From contig CAOYZS010000005.1 in NCBI GenBank assembly GCA_948567375.1, positions 496,001-560,000 on the forward strand: DNA of 64,000 nucleotides, written 5' to 3'. The translations under genes and the position numbers were made by a program. This stretch comes from Lunularia cruciata. Taxonomy: Eukaryota > Streptophyta > Marchantiopsida > Lunulariales > Lunulariaceae. The notes under the pieces were generated by a model. It did no database searches. It saw nothing but the letters and a program-made list of their open reading frames with translations, and had not been told where the DNA came from. Shown here piece after piece: positions 32,305 to 43,990 of the stretch (positions are counted from its first letter, which is position 1; the number at the start of each line of letters is the position of its first letter).

Positions 32305-33759
32305 GATGGTACATGGGTACTAGCTGATTTACCACCAGGAAGGAAAGCAATTGGTTGTAAATGGGTTTTCAGGGTCAAACGTGGAGCTGAGAATGAGATC
32401 CTGAAGTACAAGGCAAGACTTGTTGCAAAGGGCTTCAATCAGAAAGCATCAATAGATTATTCAGAAAACTTTGCACCAGTTGCCAGGTATGGATCTATTC
32501 ACATGCTTCTAGCTCTTGCTGCAGAGAGAGATTGGGAAGTGGAGCAGTTAGATGTGAAAACAGCCTTTCTCAATGGAAATTTGAGAGAGACTATCTACAT
32601 GGATGTTCCAGATGGATATACTGAAGGCAAAGGAAAAGTATGCTTGCTTAAGAAGGCCTTATATGATCTTAAGCAAGTTCCTAGAGCCTGGTATGAGAAA
32701 CTAGACTCATACTTGAGAGAGCAGGATGTCAAACGAGCAGATTCTGAAATGAGTGTGTATACTAGAGATGATGTATACATAGCTGTATATGTAGATGATC
32801 TACTACTGTTGGGGAACAGTGAATCTACCAAAGGAGTGATAGATTTCTTGTGTTCTGTTTTTGAGATGACTATTCTTGGTCCTGTAAAACTCGTTTTGGG
32901 AATCAAAGTGAGCAAAGATAGAGAAGCAGGATGGATCCAAATTAGTCAACCACAGTATGTGAGATCCATACTAGCTAAGTATCAGATGACACAGGCAAAT
33001 CCTGTCTCTACACCTCTTGATCTGGGGTGGAAGCACAGCAGAATCATAGATGGGGAGATGAATCTCTGTGACAAAGTGTTGTATCAGAGTGCTCTTGGTT
33101 CTCTAATGTTTATCATGGTCTGTACAAGACCAGATATCTGCTATGCAGTGGGAGCACTAGTTAGATATACTAGCAACCCTGCACAAGTACATTGGAAAGG
33201 TATAATGAGTGTATTCAGGTACTTAAAGGGTACTCAAGATGCATTCTTGGAGTACAGAAAGCAAGGAAACATACTTGCTTCTACACTTGAAGCATATACA
33301 GATGCTAGTTGGGGAGATGACACAGATAACAGTAGATCAACTAGTGGATAGGTCATCATGCTTAGTGGTGGACCAATTAGCTGGCGTAGTAAACAACAAA
33401 CATCTGTTGCACTGTCTACTACTGAGGCAGAATTTATGGCTGCCTCAAATGCTACTCAAGAAGTCATCTGGAACAGGAGACTTCTTAAGGAGTTGGGTTT
33501 TGAGCAGGAGAGTCCTACTACATTGTACTGTGACAATACAGGAAGTATAGCACTCAGCAAAAATCCTGTACATCACCCAAGGACTAAGCATATTGAGATT
33601 AGAAGAAGATTTGTAGAGGAGAAAGAAAAGGAGAATGTAGTGAAGTTAGTTTACTGTCCTACACAGAAGATGACAGCTGATGTGTTTACAAAAGCATTAC
33701 CTAAAGATAAACACATAAAATGTGCAGTAGAAATGGGAATTGTCCTAAACTCTCATTAA
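32305..33759 (+). pseudogene. copia reverse transcriptase and RNase H
   Basis: RT begins WVLADLPPGRKAIGCKWVFR and shows VEQLDVKTAFLNG, then DLKQVPRAWYEKL. The catalytic YVDDLLLLG lies at about 32,790. RNase H shows AYTDASWGDD, then ALSTTEAEFMAAS, then LYCDNTGSIALSKNPV. A single TAG at 33,349 (after SRSTSG) interrupts an otherwise open 485-codon frame. It ends with VLNSH at 33,759, immediately before the polypurine tract GTGGGAG (33,760-33,766). The frame's good condition suggests a fairly recent insertion. The N-terminal gag, protease and integrase parts are replaced by leader sequence. Confidence 0.88.
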
Positions 33760-33766
33760 GTGGGAG

Positions 33767-33973
33767 TGTTAGTTGTGATAATCTCTAGTTTAGTGACTAG
33801 ATACATGACTAGGCTAGATACATGATTAGGATAGATACATGATTAGACTAGATACATGATTAAGGTGAAGTGAGGGCGCAGCCTCAATTAGGGCCCTGCA
33901 AAGCAACCTGCTAGAGCTTGCTTGTGCATATATATGAGTGCTCTCTGCTCATGTTAAGGTAAGTTCTCATACA
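33767..33973 (+). repeat. 3' LTR of the copia element, truncated
   Basis: It starts TGTTAGTTGTGATAATCTC after the polypurine tract and carries one more GATACATGATTAG unit than the 5' LTR. At ATACA (33,973) it passes directly into RT codons of another copy. Confidence 0.75.
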
Positions 33974-34471
33974 TGGGTACTAGCTGATTTACCACCAGGT
34001 AGGAAAGCAATTGCCCGTAAGTGGGTTATCAGGGTCAAACGTGGAGCTGAGACTCAGATCCTGAAGTACAAGGCAAGACTTGTTGCAAAGGGCTTTGATC
34101 AGAAAGCATCAATAGATTATTCAGAAACTTTTTACACCTGTTGCCAGGTATGGATCTATTCGCATGCTTCTAGCTCTTGCAGCAGAGAGAGATTGGGAAG
34201 TGGAGCAGCTAGATGTGAAAACAGCCTTTCTCAATGGAGATTTGAGAGAGTCTATCTACATGGATGTTCCAGATGGATATATTGAAGGCAAAGGAAAAGT
34301 ATGCTTGCTTAAGAAGGCTTTATATGGTCTTAAGCAAGCTCCTAGAGCCTGGCATGAGAAACTAGACTCATGCTTGAGAGAGCAAGATTTCAAACGAACA
34401 GATTCTGAAATGAATATGTATACTAAAGATGATGTACACATAGCTGTATATGTAGATGATCCATTACGTGA
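33974..34471 (+). pseudogene. second copia RT fragment
   Basis: It repeats the first 165 codons of RT (WVLADLPPGRKAIARKW to YVDDP), about 93 percent identical by eye to 32,305-32,800. One extra T near 34,130 shifts the frame inside DYSETF. It stops just past the YVDD motif, where family S sequence begins. The join to the LTR uses the short shared bases TACATGGG. Confidence 0.8.
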
Positions 34472-36896
34472 AATCTAGTAACGAACGTGAAATCGAGAGC
34501 CTCTATGCAAACGATAGAGGAAAAGGAAACGTGATCTAAGAGCCCGCCAGTAAGCAGTGCGTGAACAAAGATGAAGACCATGGGCTGGAGTCAGGTAAGA
34601 ACACTGTAGACACGAAAAGTCGAAGCAGGAAGCAGTCAAAGAGCGAAGGGAAAATACTAGGGAGGAATTAGTTGGGGAATGGAGGAGTGGAACAAAACAA
34701 GAGTTCTCAGTTGATCTGGCTGCAGAAACGGGTCAAAGTGTAACAGGGTAACAACAGCAGAGCGTAAGAGGACAAGATATAAAGTATATCACCACCAGCG
34801 CTATGGACGTCAGAGTCCTGAGACGCTAAACAGCTGAGGGATGCAGAAGGTGGCCATAGTAAACCTTCACAAAACCACCTGCAACTTCATCAGTGCCTCA
34901 CGCAGTGCCAAAGTAGATGAGCAATTGTCAGTACCCTCGAGTTTCTGCTCGAAAACTCATGAGTGCCAAGGCAAACTCGGTTGCTCCCCTTAAGTGCCGC
35001 TCATAAGTAGTGGGAATGTCGAAAGTACAGAAGAACAGAAATGGAAATGTGGAAGTAAAGGGCAAGCAGAAGTGTAGGCACCTAAATAAGCACAGGAGAC
35101 TCAGCCACATAATGAGTATCAGTCAACAAAGGAAAGAATCCTCATGAGTAAGAGGAGGGAAACAGACGAAACATACCTGATGTATCCCTGAAATCATAAA
35201 CATGCATTAGTAGAGAGAAAAAACCCATGATGCAGCAGAGAAATAATCAAACAAAGGTGCATGAATGATACAGAGTGGGGAGCAAGAAACATCGGCGTAC
35301 GAAACATCAGCGCTGCACGGGAAGGGACTAGTAGGGAACAAGAAACATCAGCGCTACACAGGAAGGGACTAGACAAGTCAAGCAGGAGAAACAAAGACGA
35401 ACAGAGAGGCATGTAAAAGCAATGAAAAGAGTTAGGGCATCTCGCTAAAGGCCAAAGCATGGAGGCAAATTCAGCCACATATGAAGTGACGGACCAGGTG
35501 GGCCCATGTGTCCATGTGTCCATAAGCAGAGGCCACTTGTCCAGAAGCAAAGAATCAAAGTCCACATGGCAGAAACTCAAATAGTGGTATTCCGTGTATA
35601 TATAGGTATACGAGAACAGATGCCGTTCTGGGAACGGGTTGTCCAGAACTCATGAGGTGCAAATGATTGATAAGCAAGATGTACATAATTGACAATGCTA
35701 GAATAGTGAGAAATCCATAAGGTAGAATGCATCAAATGTAACTTGAAGCAAAGGCATAATTGAAACAAATTGAGAGTAACATATGGCTAACAGACTAGTA
35801 AACCACCATGAAATCGAGAACTCTATGCAAACGACTGCGAGAAATAGGTAACACTACGTAAAAGACTGCCAGTAAGCAGTGTGTGAATGATAAAAATAAA
35901 AAACGTGGGCTGGAGTCGGGTAGGAACACTGTATACACAAGAGGTCCCATGAATCAGGCAAAGAGCGAAGGAAAAATAATAGAGAGGGAATTAGCTGGGG
36001 AATGGAGGAGTGGAACAATGCGAGAGCTCTAGGGTTGTGTGGCTGCAGAAACCTGTCTAAGTGTAACAGGGTAACGAGAGCGAAGCGAAAAAGGACAGGA
36101 TATAAAGTATATCACAACAAGCGCTATGGACGCTTGAGTCCTGAGACGCTAAACAGCAAAGGGGAAGCAGAAGGCGGCCATAGTAAACCTTCACGAAAAC
36201 ACCTGCGACTTCATCAGTGCCTCACGCAGTGCCGAAGTAGCTGAGCAATTGTCAGTACCCCTCATACCGAGTTTCTGCTCGAAAACTCATGAATGCCAAG
36301 GCAAACTCGGTTGCTCCCCTAAAGTGCAGCTCAAAGGTAATGGGAATGTCAAAAAGAACAGGGGTGGAAGTGTGGAAAGCAAGGGCAAGCAAAAGTGCAG
36401 GCATGCACTTAAGCGCTGGAGTCTTAGCCGCATAATGAGGATCAGTCCAGAAAGAAAAGAATCCACATGAGTAAGATGAGGGAAGAAATCGAGACATACC
36501 TGATGGATCCCTGAAATCACAAACATTCATTAGTAGAGAGAAAGTCCAGGACACAACAATGGGAAAGAGTCAAGCAGAGGTTCCCTAGTGATACGAGAGT
36601 GGAGCAAGAAAACTTCAGCGCTGCACGGGAAGGGGATGAGTCAACTGAAGCGGGAAAAGCAGAGGTGAAGTGAATGAAGGTGAAGGTGAAGTATACCGTA
36701 TATATAGGTATACGAGAACGGAAGTATACAGTATATATATGAATTCAGAAGTCAAGAAGGACTCCCAAACAACACTATGGCATACAGGCCTCCAGGATTC
36801 CGTGTATATATATCATTTCAAAAGTCGAGATGGTATACAAGTCTTAAAGGAAAACCAGTAGACAGTATGTACATCAAATAAAAAGTCAAGTAGATC
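34472..36896 (+). repeat. array of family S units, second segment
   Basis: Two units in order: gamma near 34,570, delta 34,735, beta 34,890-34,990, CCTGATGTATCCCTGAAATC 35,175, GGAGCAAGAAACATC 35,280, GTGGGCCCATGTGTCC 35,500. Then alpha 35,610, gamma 35,905, delta 36,057, beta 36,215, CCTGATGGATCCCTGAAATC 36,500 and CAGCGCTGCACGGGAAGG 36,615. The spacing alpha to alpha is about 1.3 kb. All blocks are on the plus strand. No supported coding frame. Confidence 0.75.
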
Positions 36897-38459
36897 AACG
36901 ATATTGGTATATATAGGTATACGAGAACAGATGCCATTCTGGGAACGGGTTATCCAGAACTCATGAGTTGCAAACGATCGTGAAGCAAGATGTACATGGT
37001 ATGCAACGCTAGAGTAGTATGAAATCCCTAAGTTAGAATGCATCGAAGGTATCCGACAGCAATGGCATAATTGAAGTAAACCTATTGGAACAACTGCATG
37101 TATAGAGAAGAAACATCAGCAAATGAAAGGTGAACTAAATGTCATTGAGAAACCAGTAGATAGCAATACGCATATTTGAGAGGCAGCCATCGAAGAAGCG
37201 GATGCCAACCTCCCACATCAGTAGCGAAAAAATACATCAGGAATAAACGGTCAACTTAAACGGATGGAGAAAAACTGGTATCAAGAGACAAGAAGTATTT
37301 TACAGATGTAAATATCGCGGGTCAAGGAAGATCGGAGTCAGGAAATGACAATTGTGGAAGGTGTAGGAGAAAGAGCACGGGAAGTAGAATATATCGCGGG
37401 GCAAGGAAGATCTTTGTCAGGAAATGAAAGTCGTGGAAGGTGTAGGAGAAAGAGCACTGGAAATAGAAATCGCTCAGAGAACGAAGGAAGATGAGCAAAG
37501 CATCCAAGGACTGGATATCGATATATCCCAGCAAGCGCTATGGACGCCTGAGTCCAGAGAATCCAAACCACTGAGGGAAGCAGAAGACGGCCATAGTACG
37601 TCTCCATGAAAACACATGCGACTTCATCAATGCCTCACGCAGTGCCGAAGTAGCTGAGATAGAGTCAATTCCCTTCATATCGAGTTTCTGCTCGAAAACT
37701 CATGAGTGCCAAGGCAAACTTGATTGCTTCCAACAGGCCGCTCTAGGTAAGGGGAAGGGCTGTAACGAATGAAGCTTCAAGTCCAAACAAAGGGCAGCAA
37801 CATTAAGAATCGGAAAGGCTAAGTAATGTAAAGCAATCAAAATCCTCTTTAAGAAAATGAAAACATGAGCAGGAATAAGAAAAGGGCCTTGAGACATACC
37901 TGGTTAAAGCCTGAAAGCAAACAGATGTTAGTATTGAAAGCAAATAACAACTAGTAGAAGTACTCGGGGAATACAGTTCTCCAGCACATCCCAACGCCAC
38001 TAGGAAATAGCATGTCCTTTGCCCTAGAAACGGAGGTTGAGTTTGAAAATCGAACGAGCAGCAATGAAAGGTGAAAGGAAGGAAATCTGCCTAAGAGAGG
38101 AAAGGAGAACGGGAAGGGCAGGAAGGGGCGGAAGGGGGAAGGGTCTGAGTTTCCGAGAGTAAGGCCCGGGGGAACAGGAAGGGCCGAAGATGACTGCGAG
38201 AAACAAAAAAGATGACTGAAAATGAGGGTATCTCGCGAAGGGTGTCAAAGGGCAGGGAAGTTCATCCACGTGTGAAGTGAAGGGCCCAAGTGGGGCACCG
38301 TGTCACGTGGTCTCTACTTCAGAGGCCATGTGTCAATTGCCCCGGGCATTTGGCAGAAAACTCAAAGAGCTGTAGACAGAGAGTATTTACCACTGTAGGA
38401 GGCAAGAGGGTATTCGAGTTAAGGGAAAACGATATTGGTATATATAGGTATACGAGAAC
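36897..38459 (+). repeat. family S unit (second subfamily) between 32-bp direct repeats
   Basis: A 32-bp sequence starting AACGATATTGGTATATATAG is present perfectly at 36,897-36,928 and 38,428-38,459. The 1.5 kb between them is a second family S subfamily: alpha, then a paired GTCAAGGAAGATC segment (37,320-37,480), a delta-like CCAGCAAGCGCTATGGACG, beta at 37,630, ACATACCTGGTTAAAGCCTG at 37,896 and GGCCCAAGTGGGGC at 38,283. It closely matches 40,198-41,597. The flanking repeat may be a long target duplication or a trace of unequal exchange. Confidence 0.7.
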
Positions 38460-40069
38460 GGGTTATCCAGAACTCATGAAATGCAAATGTTCGATAAGGA
38501 ATATGTACATGATTCATAATGCTAGAGGAGTGTTAAATCCCTAAGGTAGAATGCATCGAATGTAACCTGCAGCAAAGGCATAATTGAAACAAATCAAGAA
38601 TAACATATGGCTAACGGACTAATAAACAACATGAAATCCAGAGCATCTATGCAAACGACTGCGAGAAATAGGAAACATTATGTAATAGCCTGCCAGTAAG
38701 CAGTGCATGAACAATAAAGATTAAGAACGTGGGCTGGAGTCGGGTAGGAACACTGTAAACTCGAGAGGTCAAACCAGGAATCAGTCAAAGGGCAAAGGAA
38801 AAAATACTAAGGAAGGAATTAGCTGGAGTGGAACATTACGAGCGAGGAAACATTATGTAATAGCCTGCCAGTAAGCAGTGCATGAACAATAAAGATTAAG
38901 AACGTGGGCTGGAGTCGGGTAGGAACACTGTAAACTCGAGAGGTCAAACCAGGAATCAGTCAAAGGGCAAAGGAAAAAATACTAAGGAAGGAATTAGCTG
39001 GAGTGGAACATTACGAGCGTTATCGGATGGTGTGGCTGCAGAAACAGGGTCGAAGTGTAACAGGGTAACAAGAGCGAAGCGAAAGAGGACAGGATATAAA
39101 GTATATTGCAACAAGCACTATGGGCGCTTGAGTCCTGAGACACTAACCAGCAAAAGGATGCAGAAGGCGGCCATAGTAAACCTCCATGAAATGAACCTCC
39201 AGAGGTTCGTTACTTCTACAAGTGGGGAACAAGAAACATCAGCGCTGCACGGGAAGGGATGAGTCAACTCAATCAGGAAGAACAAAGTGTAAGAAAGAAA
39301 GAACAGAGAAGTAAGGAAAAGTCTGAAAAGGATTAGGGCAACGTGAAAAGGCAAAGAGAGAGGCAAAATCTGCCTCAGATGAAGTGAAGGACAAGGTAGG
39401 GCCCATATGTCCACAATCAAAGGCCCAAGTGTCCAGAAACCAACCAATCGAAATCCATATGGCAGAAAAACGAAAATAGTGGTAGGCAGATATATACAAG
39501 TTCAGGAGTCAAATAGGAATCCCATATAACAGTATGGTATACAATCCCGTATACAGTATGGTATGTGAAAAACTACTGGTATGCTCGAACATGAACAGTA
39601 TGGTATACAAGCATATGGGCAAAGGCCTATATGAGAGCATAAGCCATTCTGGGAACAGGTTATCCAGAACTCATGAAATGCAAATGATCAATAACCAAGA
39701 TGAGTGTGATGCACAATGCTAGAATACAAATAAATCCATAAGGTAGAATGGATTGAATGGAACCTGAAGCAAAGGCATAATTGTAACAAATTGGACACCA
39801 AGCTATACTGATATCTAAAGGACTAGTAAGCAACTTGAAATTACAGCTATGCGAAAGACTACAAGAAATAGAAAAAGTTATGTAAAAGACAACCAGTAAG
39901 CAGAGCGTGAACGGTGAAAACAAAAAACGTGGGCTGGAGTCGGGTAGGAACACTGTAGACTCGGGGAGGTCAAACCATGAATCAGGCAAAGGGCAAAGGA
40001 AAAATAATAGGGAGGGAATGAGTTGGGGACATGGAGTGGAAAAATGCAAGAGCTTATGGGATGGTGCAG
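38460..40069 (+). repeat. array of family S units, third segment
   Basis: It holds alpha near 38,460 and 39,650, gamma 38,730, 38,905 and 39,935, and delta 39,055. The block GGGAACAAGAAACATCAGCG is at 39,225 and the GTAGGGCCCATATGTCC end block at 39,395. Beta is deleted here: the sequence jumps from the CTCCATGAAA part to the GGAACAAGAAAC part near 39,200. Confidence 0.7.
38671..39020 (+). repeat. 175-bp perfect tandem duplication
   Basis: GGAAACATTATGTAATAGCC starts at 38,671 and at 38,846; I see no difference between the two 175-bp units. It contains block gamma. Perfect identity among strongly diverged repeats means it is very recent or an assembly error. Confidence 0.85.
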
Positions 40070-40197
40070 CTTCTGTGTATATCTGAATGCTTTTGAACTT
40101 GTTTGAGTTAGTTCTTCTACAAGGGTTATTTCCAACCCCAACACCTTGTATTTTGTAAACCCTTGAGCTGCTTAACCTCATCTCAACTGAGTTATAT
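40070..40197 (+). repeat. copia LTR piece, left part
   Basis: It contains CAACACCTTGTATTTTGTAAA and CTTGAGCTGCTTAACCTCAT, which match the LTR near 54,925-54,975 and 32,090. It ends in CTCAACTGAGTTATAT (40,182-40,197), the target duplication of the following family S unit. Confidence 0.7.
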
Positions 40198-41597
40198 AGG
40201 TATACGAGAACAGATGCCGTTCTGGAAACGGGTTATCCAGAACTCATGAGTTGCAAACGATTGTTAAGCAAAATGTACATGGTACGCAACGCTAGAGTAG
40301 TATGAAATCCCTAAGTTAGAATGCATCGAAGGTATCAGACAGCAATGGCATAATCGACGCAAACCTATTGGAACAACTGCATATATAAAGAAGAAACATC
40401 AGCAAATGAAAGGCGAAGTAAATGTCATTGAGAAACCAGTAGATAGCAATACGCATATTTGAGAGGCAGCCATCAAAGAAGCGGATGCCGACCTCCCACA
40501 TCAGTAGAGAAAAAATACATCAGGAATAAACGGCCAACTTAAACGGATGGAGAAAAACTGGTATCAAGAGACAAGAAGTAATCTGTAAATATTGCGGGTC
40601 AAGGAAGATCGGAGTCAAGAAACGACAATCATGGAAGGTGTAGGAGAAAGAGCACGGGAAGTAGAATATATCGCGGGGCAAGGAAGATCTTTGTCACGAA
40701 ACGAAAGTCGTGGAAGGTGTAGAAGAAAGAGCACTGGAAGTAGAAATCGCTCAGAGAACGAGGGAAGACGAGCAAAGCATCCAAGGACTGGATATCGATA
40801 TATCCCAGCAAGCGCTATGGACGCCTGAGTCCAGAGAAACCAAACCACTGAGGGAAGCAGAAGACGGCCATAGTGCATCTCCATGAAAACACATGCGACT
40901 TCATCAGTGCCTCACGCAGTGCCGAAGTAGCTGAGATAGAGTCAATACCCCTCATATCGAGTTTCTGCTCGAAAACTCATGAGTGCCAAGGCAAACTCGA
41001 TTGCTTCCAACAGTGTCCTTCAAGGTAAGGGGAAGGGCTGTAACGAATGAAGCTTCAAGTCCAAACAAAGGGCAGCAATACTAAGAATCGGAAAGGCTAA
41101 GTAATGTAAAGCAATCAGAATCCTCTCTAAGAAAATGAAAACATGAGCAGGAATAAGAAAGGGACTCAAGACATACCTGGTTAAAGCCTGAAAGCAAACC
41201 GATGTTAGTATGGAAAGCAAATAACAAATCGAAAGCAAATAACAACTAGTAGAAGTACTCAAGGAATTCACTTCTCCAAAGCATCCAACGCCACCAGGAA
41301 ATAGCATGTCCTTTGCCCTAGAAACGGGGGTTGAAAAAACACAGAGTAAAATCGAACAAGCAGCAATGAAAGGTGAAAGGAAGGCAATCATCCTAAGAGG
41401 GGAAAGGAGGATAGGAAGGGCAGGAAGGGGCTCAAGGGGGAAGGGGATTTCCGAGATTAAGGCCTCGGGGGAACAGGAAGGGGCGGAAGATGAGTGCGAG
41501 AAACAAAAAAGATGACTGAAAAATGAGGGTATCTCGCAAAGGGTCTCAAGGGGGAGGGAAGTGAAGGGCCCAAGTGGGGCCCGTGTCCCGTGGCCAA
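40198..41597 (+). mobile_element. family S unit with 16-bp target duplication
   Basis: This 1,400-bp unit starts AGGTATACGAGAACAGATGCC and ends GGCCCGTGTCCCGTGGCCAA. It is inserted in a copia LTR; CTCAACTGAGTTATAT occurs perfectly on both sides (40,182-40,197 and 41,598-41,613). The LTR match continues across the gap. It has alpha, a doubled GAAGATC segment (40,600-40,745), a delta-like block, beta (40,915) and the GCCCAAGTGGGGCCC end. There is no coding frame, LTR, terminal inverted repeat or poly(A) tail. Duplications of this length are typical of target-primed insertion (LINE, SINE or Penelope type), so it may be moved by a partner's enzymes. Confidence 0.75.
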
Positions 41598-41850
41598 CTC
41601 AACTGAGTTATATGTTTACTTCAAGGTTGGGTGTTATTAATATTGCATGAGTGAACTTCTGCGTGCTGTCTTCGAGAACTGTAGAGCAGAGAGAGATCTA
41701 GTATTGCTATTGTTAACGATTTCTACGATTTCTACGACCTCTGATACATCAGAGGTTAGAATGACTGACAGACCTTCTACTTCAAGGAACACAAACAGTA
41801 GTTCTCATCATAGAGAAATGAGGACCAAGCCATTTGAGGAATGGGTGATC
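41598..41850 (+). repeat. copia LTR, leader and gag start, right part
   Basis: It continues the LTR (GCATGAGTGAACTTCTGCGT) into a leader and gag start whose protein reads TSEVRMTDRPSTSRNTNSSSHH. This is the same start as the gag at 31,468. Family S alpha-type sequence takes over near 41,840. Confidence 0.65.
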
Positions 41851-42019
41851 CAGAACTCATTAAATGCAAATGAGATGCAAGATATGTAGAGTATGCAGGA
41901 TGGCAAACATCTGATTGAATGATAGCATAAATAAACCTAACCTGGAAACATGTGAAGAGTAATACCTATACCTGGGCTTTGGGAGTAATCTGGGTTTTGG
42001 GAGAGGAATTCTCCACTAT
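41851..42019 (+). repeat. family S alpha block remnant
   Basis: GATCCAGAACTCATTAAATGC and the following 60 bp match other alpha blocks (for example 49,960 and 60,485). Nothing else is recognised before the copia gag piece. Confidence 0.5.
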
Positions 42020-42590
42020 CCTCTGTGAATCAATTGATATGTCTACTGCTGGTGCTGGTGTAGCTATGTTTGCTGCTCCAACCATATGATTTGACTCCAC
42101 TTTTGTCAAATTCAATGGCAATCTAATCTTGGAAACATTGTCTTGCCTTTAAGCTGCAGGTAGCTTCAATTTTTACAGCTGTTGATGGTCCTGAAATCAA
42201 ACCCATCTCAGCAGCTACTCTACCTGATTGGGAGCACAGGAATCTTGTTACTCTTGAAGCAATAAATTCAGCATTAACTCCTGATTTGTTCCTACCGTCA
42301 GCAGTCACACATTGGCAAGCAAAACATGTGCGGATTTATTTATCATGTACGAAGGTCCAGATGATGTCACAATCATATGCCTACTGGACACTTTGATGAC
42401 TTTGAAGATGCGTGAAAGCACTAATGTAGCGAAACACATTAGAAATTCTCGTGGAGTCCTTACCCAGTTAGCTGCAGTGAACCCAATTGATGAACAGCAA
42501 GCTAAGCTTCATTTGATGACATACATCTTCTGCTATTACTTCCCTATGGCATCAATGTCTTGGGCACATCAGCAAGAATAAACTTCAACT
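42020..42590 (+). pseudogene. gag of a second copia family
   Basis: Frames in this segment read STFVKFNGNL, then VASIFTAVDGPEIKPISAAT and LPDWEHRNLVTLEAINSALT. A further piece reads HIRNSRGVLTQLAAVNPIDE (42,312-42,581). These resemble copia gag capsid segments. Several stops and shifts are present and there is no zinc knuckle. The sequence differs from the gag at 31.5 kb, so this is another copia family. Confidence 0.55.
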
Positions 42591-43440
42591 TCTCCAACAC
42601 AAAGATCTGGTTGCTGGAATGGATCGGATCCATCATAATCTGTTTCCTGTTTGTTCACCTTGTCTTCATGGCAAACTCGAGTTCCCTTACCTCAGGAAAG
42701 AGCTACCAAAGCCACTGTTCCATTGGCTCTCATCCATTCTGATGTTTGTGGTCCCATCTTTTCTACTACTTACACTGGTTACATATACTGTGTGCCCTTC
42801 ATTGATGATAACACAAGGTACACATTCTTGTATCTACTCAAGTTCAAACCTGAAGCTTTTACTTGTTTCCAAGAATATGTGGCCTACGCATAGAGTCAAC
42901 TCAATCAGAAGGTTCAGATGGTGCACTTGGACCATGGTGGTGAATACAAGTCTGCAGATTTTCAACTTTTCTGCAAAGGCAAAGGTATCATGCGCCAGTT
43001 CAGGACTCCACACACTCCTCAGCAAAATGGTGTTGCTGAGAGAAAGAACAGAACATTGGTGGAAGCAGTCCGCACTATGTTATCTGGACTTCCCAAGCCT
43101 TACTGGGGAGAGGCACTACAAGCCACCAACTTTGGAAAATAGAAGTCTTACCAAAGCTATCTCCTCTGAAGTTACACCCTTCCAAACTCTGGTGTGGTTA
43201 TCAACCTAGGCTGTCCCTACTTGGCATTTTTGGGTGCATTGGTTATGCACATGTTCCATGTTCTTCCAGATGTAAACTCGAGTCTAAGTCTTCCAAGTGT
43301 ATTTTCGTCGGCTATGATCAGGAAAGTCAAGCTTACAGACTACAAAAGATATCTGATAACTCGATCTTTTCTGTCAAGAGATGTTCAGTTTCAAGAACAT
43401 TCCTATGCTCATGAGCATAAACAGTGTTCTGACACTTAGG
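42591..43440 (+). pseudogene. copia integrase
   Basis: A GAG-pre-integrase-like stretch (HKDLVAGMDRIHHNLFPVCS, read across frames) precedes the core. The catalytic core shows ALIHSDVCGPIF (Asp), MVHLDHGGEYKSADF (Asp), and HTPQQNGVAERKNRTLVEA (Glu), at 42,740-43,070. The C-terminal part contains LGCPYLAFLGAL and a SRDVQFQEHSYAHE segment near 43,370-43,410. In-frame stops and shifts at about 42,894 and 43,141 break it. All three catalytic acids are still encoded. Confidence 0.8.
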
Positions 43441-43479
43441 ATGTTCAACTGAATTTCATCTGTGATCCGAAAATTTTCC

Positions 43480-43806
43480 TTTCCTAAACTTTTACTGAAG
43501 CAATATGGTTTATGCGCTTGGTAAGTGACCTGGGTTTTTCAGAACAACAATGAAGCCGTACTGCGACAGTAACAACGGAATTGACCTTGTTACTCCAACA
43601 AAGCAGCATGAGAGAATGAAGTATAGACATCAGATTCCACTATATCAGAGAAAGAGTTGAAGACAAGGAGATCTCTGTTTCACGGGTGGACACCAAAGAG
43701 AATACTGCGGACATCTTCATGCCGGGATTGACTAAAGAATTGCATACAAGGTTTTGTCATGCACTAAAGGTTGTAGATAATAGACAATTACAAAACGTCT
43801 ATTAAG
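43480..43806 (+). pseudogene. copia RNase H tail
   Basis: Frames read AIWFMRLVSDLGFSEQ, then IDIRFHYIRERVEDKEISV and VDTKENTADIFMPGLTKELH, matching the end of copia RNase H. The RT domain that should precede it is deleted. The polyprotein ends near 43,806, followed by the polypurine-like GAGGGGG. Confidence 0.75.
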
Positions 43807-43812
43807 AGGGGG

Positions 43813-43990
43813 TGTTAGATTAGCATCATTATAATGGAGTTTTTTTCACTCATGCGATAGCTATCCAGGCATAGCTCTTGATCCTCTCGAGCTTGCCCAT
43901 GTACCCATCAAATCCCAGTTCTGGGATTATCAGCAGTTCAATCAAACGATCCTCTACTCACATGCATTTTCTCACAGCCGAAATTATGAA
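43813..43990 (+). repeat. 3' LTR start of the second copia family
   Basis: TGTTAGATTAGCATCATTAT follows AAGAGGGGG directly, the usual polypurine tract and LTR start. Family S sequence (GAAATCGCTCAAAGAAC) begins at about 44,005, so the LTR is truncated. Confidence 0.6.

Larger units (their letters stand above)
31089..33973 (+). mobile_element. Ty1/copia element, rearranged
   Basis: LTR sequence starting TGTTAGTTGTGATAATCTC is present at 31,089 and 33,767 and frames the element. Inside are a gag fragment, an LTR/leader piece from another copy (31,876-32,300) and a nearly intact RT-RNase H frame. The leader at 31,417-31,500 is repeated at 32,221-32,304. Protease and integrase are missing, so the element cannot move on its own. 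The structure looks like recombination between two related copies. Confidence 0.85.
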
